Shown in pieces: positions 12,205 through 12,265 of a stretch of DNA of 12,265 nt (positions are counted from its first letter, which is position 1; each line of letters begins with the position of its first letter). The translations under genes were made by a program, and so were the position numbers. The notes below the pieces were generated by a model that saw only the letters and a list, made by a program, of their open reading frames with translations, did not search any database and was not told the origin of the DNA. The DNA is taken from the NCBI RefSeq assembly GCF_044759095.2, contig NZ_JBIYSM020000067.1:1-12265 (forward strand), written 5' to 3'. Source of the stretch: JBIYSM02 sp044759095. GTDB taxonomy: Bacteria > Bacillota > Bacilli > Brevibacillales > Brevibacillaceae.

Positions 12205-12265
12205 ATGTTAAAACTTCGTAACGAGCAAATCACATTGTGGGATACCCTTCTCCCTGAACCAATCC
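12205..12265 (+). CDS. Transposase N-terminus (partial, runs off the right edge)
   Basis: Twenty codons are visible: MLKLRNEQITLWDTLLPEPI. The LRNEQ-TLWD-LLPE opening resembles DUF772-type transposases of the IS5/IS1182 group, in which this segment precedes the helix-turn-helix part; the catalytic DDE domain is beyond the edge. ATG 12205 follows GAGGTGAG (12192-12199). The family is recalled from general knowledge and not tested here. Confidence 0.7.
   Translation, partial: MLKLRNEQITLWDTLLPEPI

Larger units (their letters stand above)
12040..12265 (+). mobile_element. Left end of an insertion sequence (runs off the right edge)
   Basis: The element begins with TTTCCCCTGAAAAATTCC (12040-12057), directly after CTAG (12036-12039), and is the inverted partner of 141-124. 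It carries a 165-base leader with two hairpins before the transposase start at 12205. The CTAG junction fits an IS5-like 4-bp target. Its orientation is the same as that of the left-edge element. Confidence 0.7.

Noticed and set aside
1..12265. CRISPR arrays, tRNA or rRNA genes, phage genes
   Set aside because: No regularly spaced direct repeats, no tRNA-like cloverleaf and no phage-type frames were seen.

Overview
The window looks like chromosome from an aerobic endospore-forming Firmicute, most likely Brevibacillus or a close Paenibacillaceae relative. The reasons are a gamma-type small acid-soluble spore protein, the acpS followed by YdcC-type sporulation lipoprotein order known from Bacillus, lipoprotein signal peptides on the binding proteins, strong AGGAGG ribosome binding sites, frequent GTG/TTG starts, and a roughly even, mixed base composition (judged by eye). 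Genus assignment is inference.

Layout. Positions 1-141 appear to be the 3' end of an insertion sequence (IS). Its last 16 transposase codons end at 51, and its right terminal repeat abuts a CTAG at 142-145. A small DUF378 membrane protein follows on the minus strand (176-370). The phosphate operon pstS-pstC-pstA-pstB (617-4271, +) comes next. It has a PhoP-type box and -10 upstream, a strong hairpin between pstS and pstC, and a bidirectional terminator after pstB; no phoU follows. On the minus strand lie the molybdate transport genes modA-modB (6070-4626), with no modC. Downstream of modB is a 3' remnant of what looks like a sigma-54-type activator (4350-4607).

From 6253 to 8878 (+) a tight three-gene operon encodes a four-helix membrane protein, a gluconate-2-dehydrogenase subunit-3-like protein and a GMC flavoprotein. 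This is a membrane-linked sugar or polyol dehydrogenase with no recognisable cytochrome subunit. An ArsR-family repressor (+) and a glutaredoxin-like protein (-) converge, and the repressor's terminator lies partly inside the glutaredoxin coding sequence. Then come the spore protein gene, acpS, a 102-nt strongly self-complementary intergenic element, and the ydcC-like lipoprotein gene with a candidate sigma-E promoter. At 12040 a second IS of apparently the same family starts, again abutting CTAG and in the same orientation, and its transposase runs off the right edge.

How the parts relate. The pst and mod genes are nutrient oxyanion importers. The dehydrogenase operon feeds electrons from a polyol or sugar acid, probably into the quinone pool. 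The right third is linked to sporulation. The features most worth a second look are the paired IS ends bracketing about 11.9 kb, the structured element before ydcC, the two plus-strand terminators with no visible gene to terminate, the activator remnant beside modB, and the cytochrome-less dehydrogenase operon.
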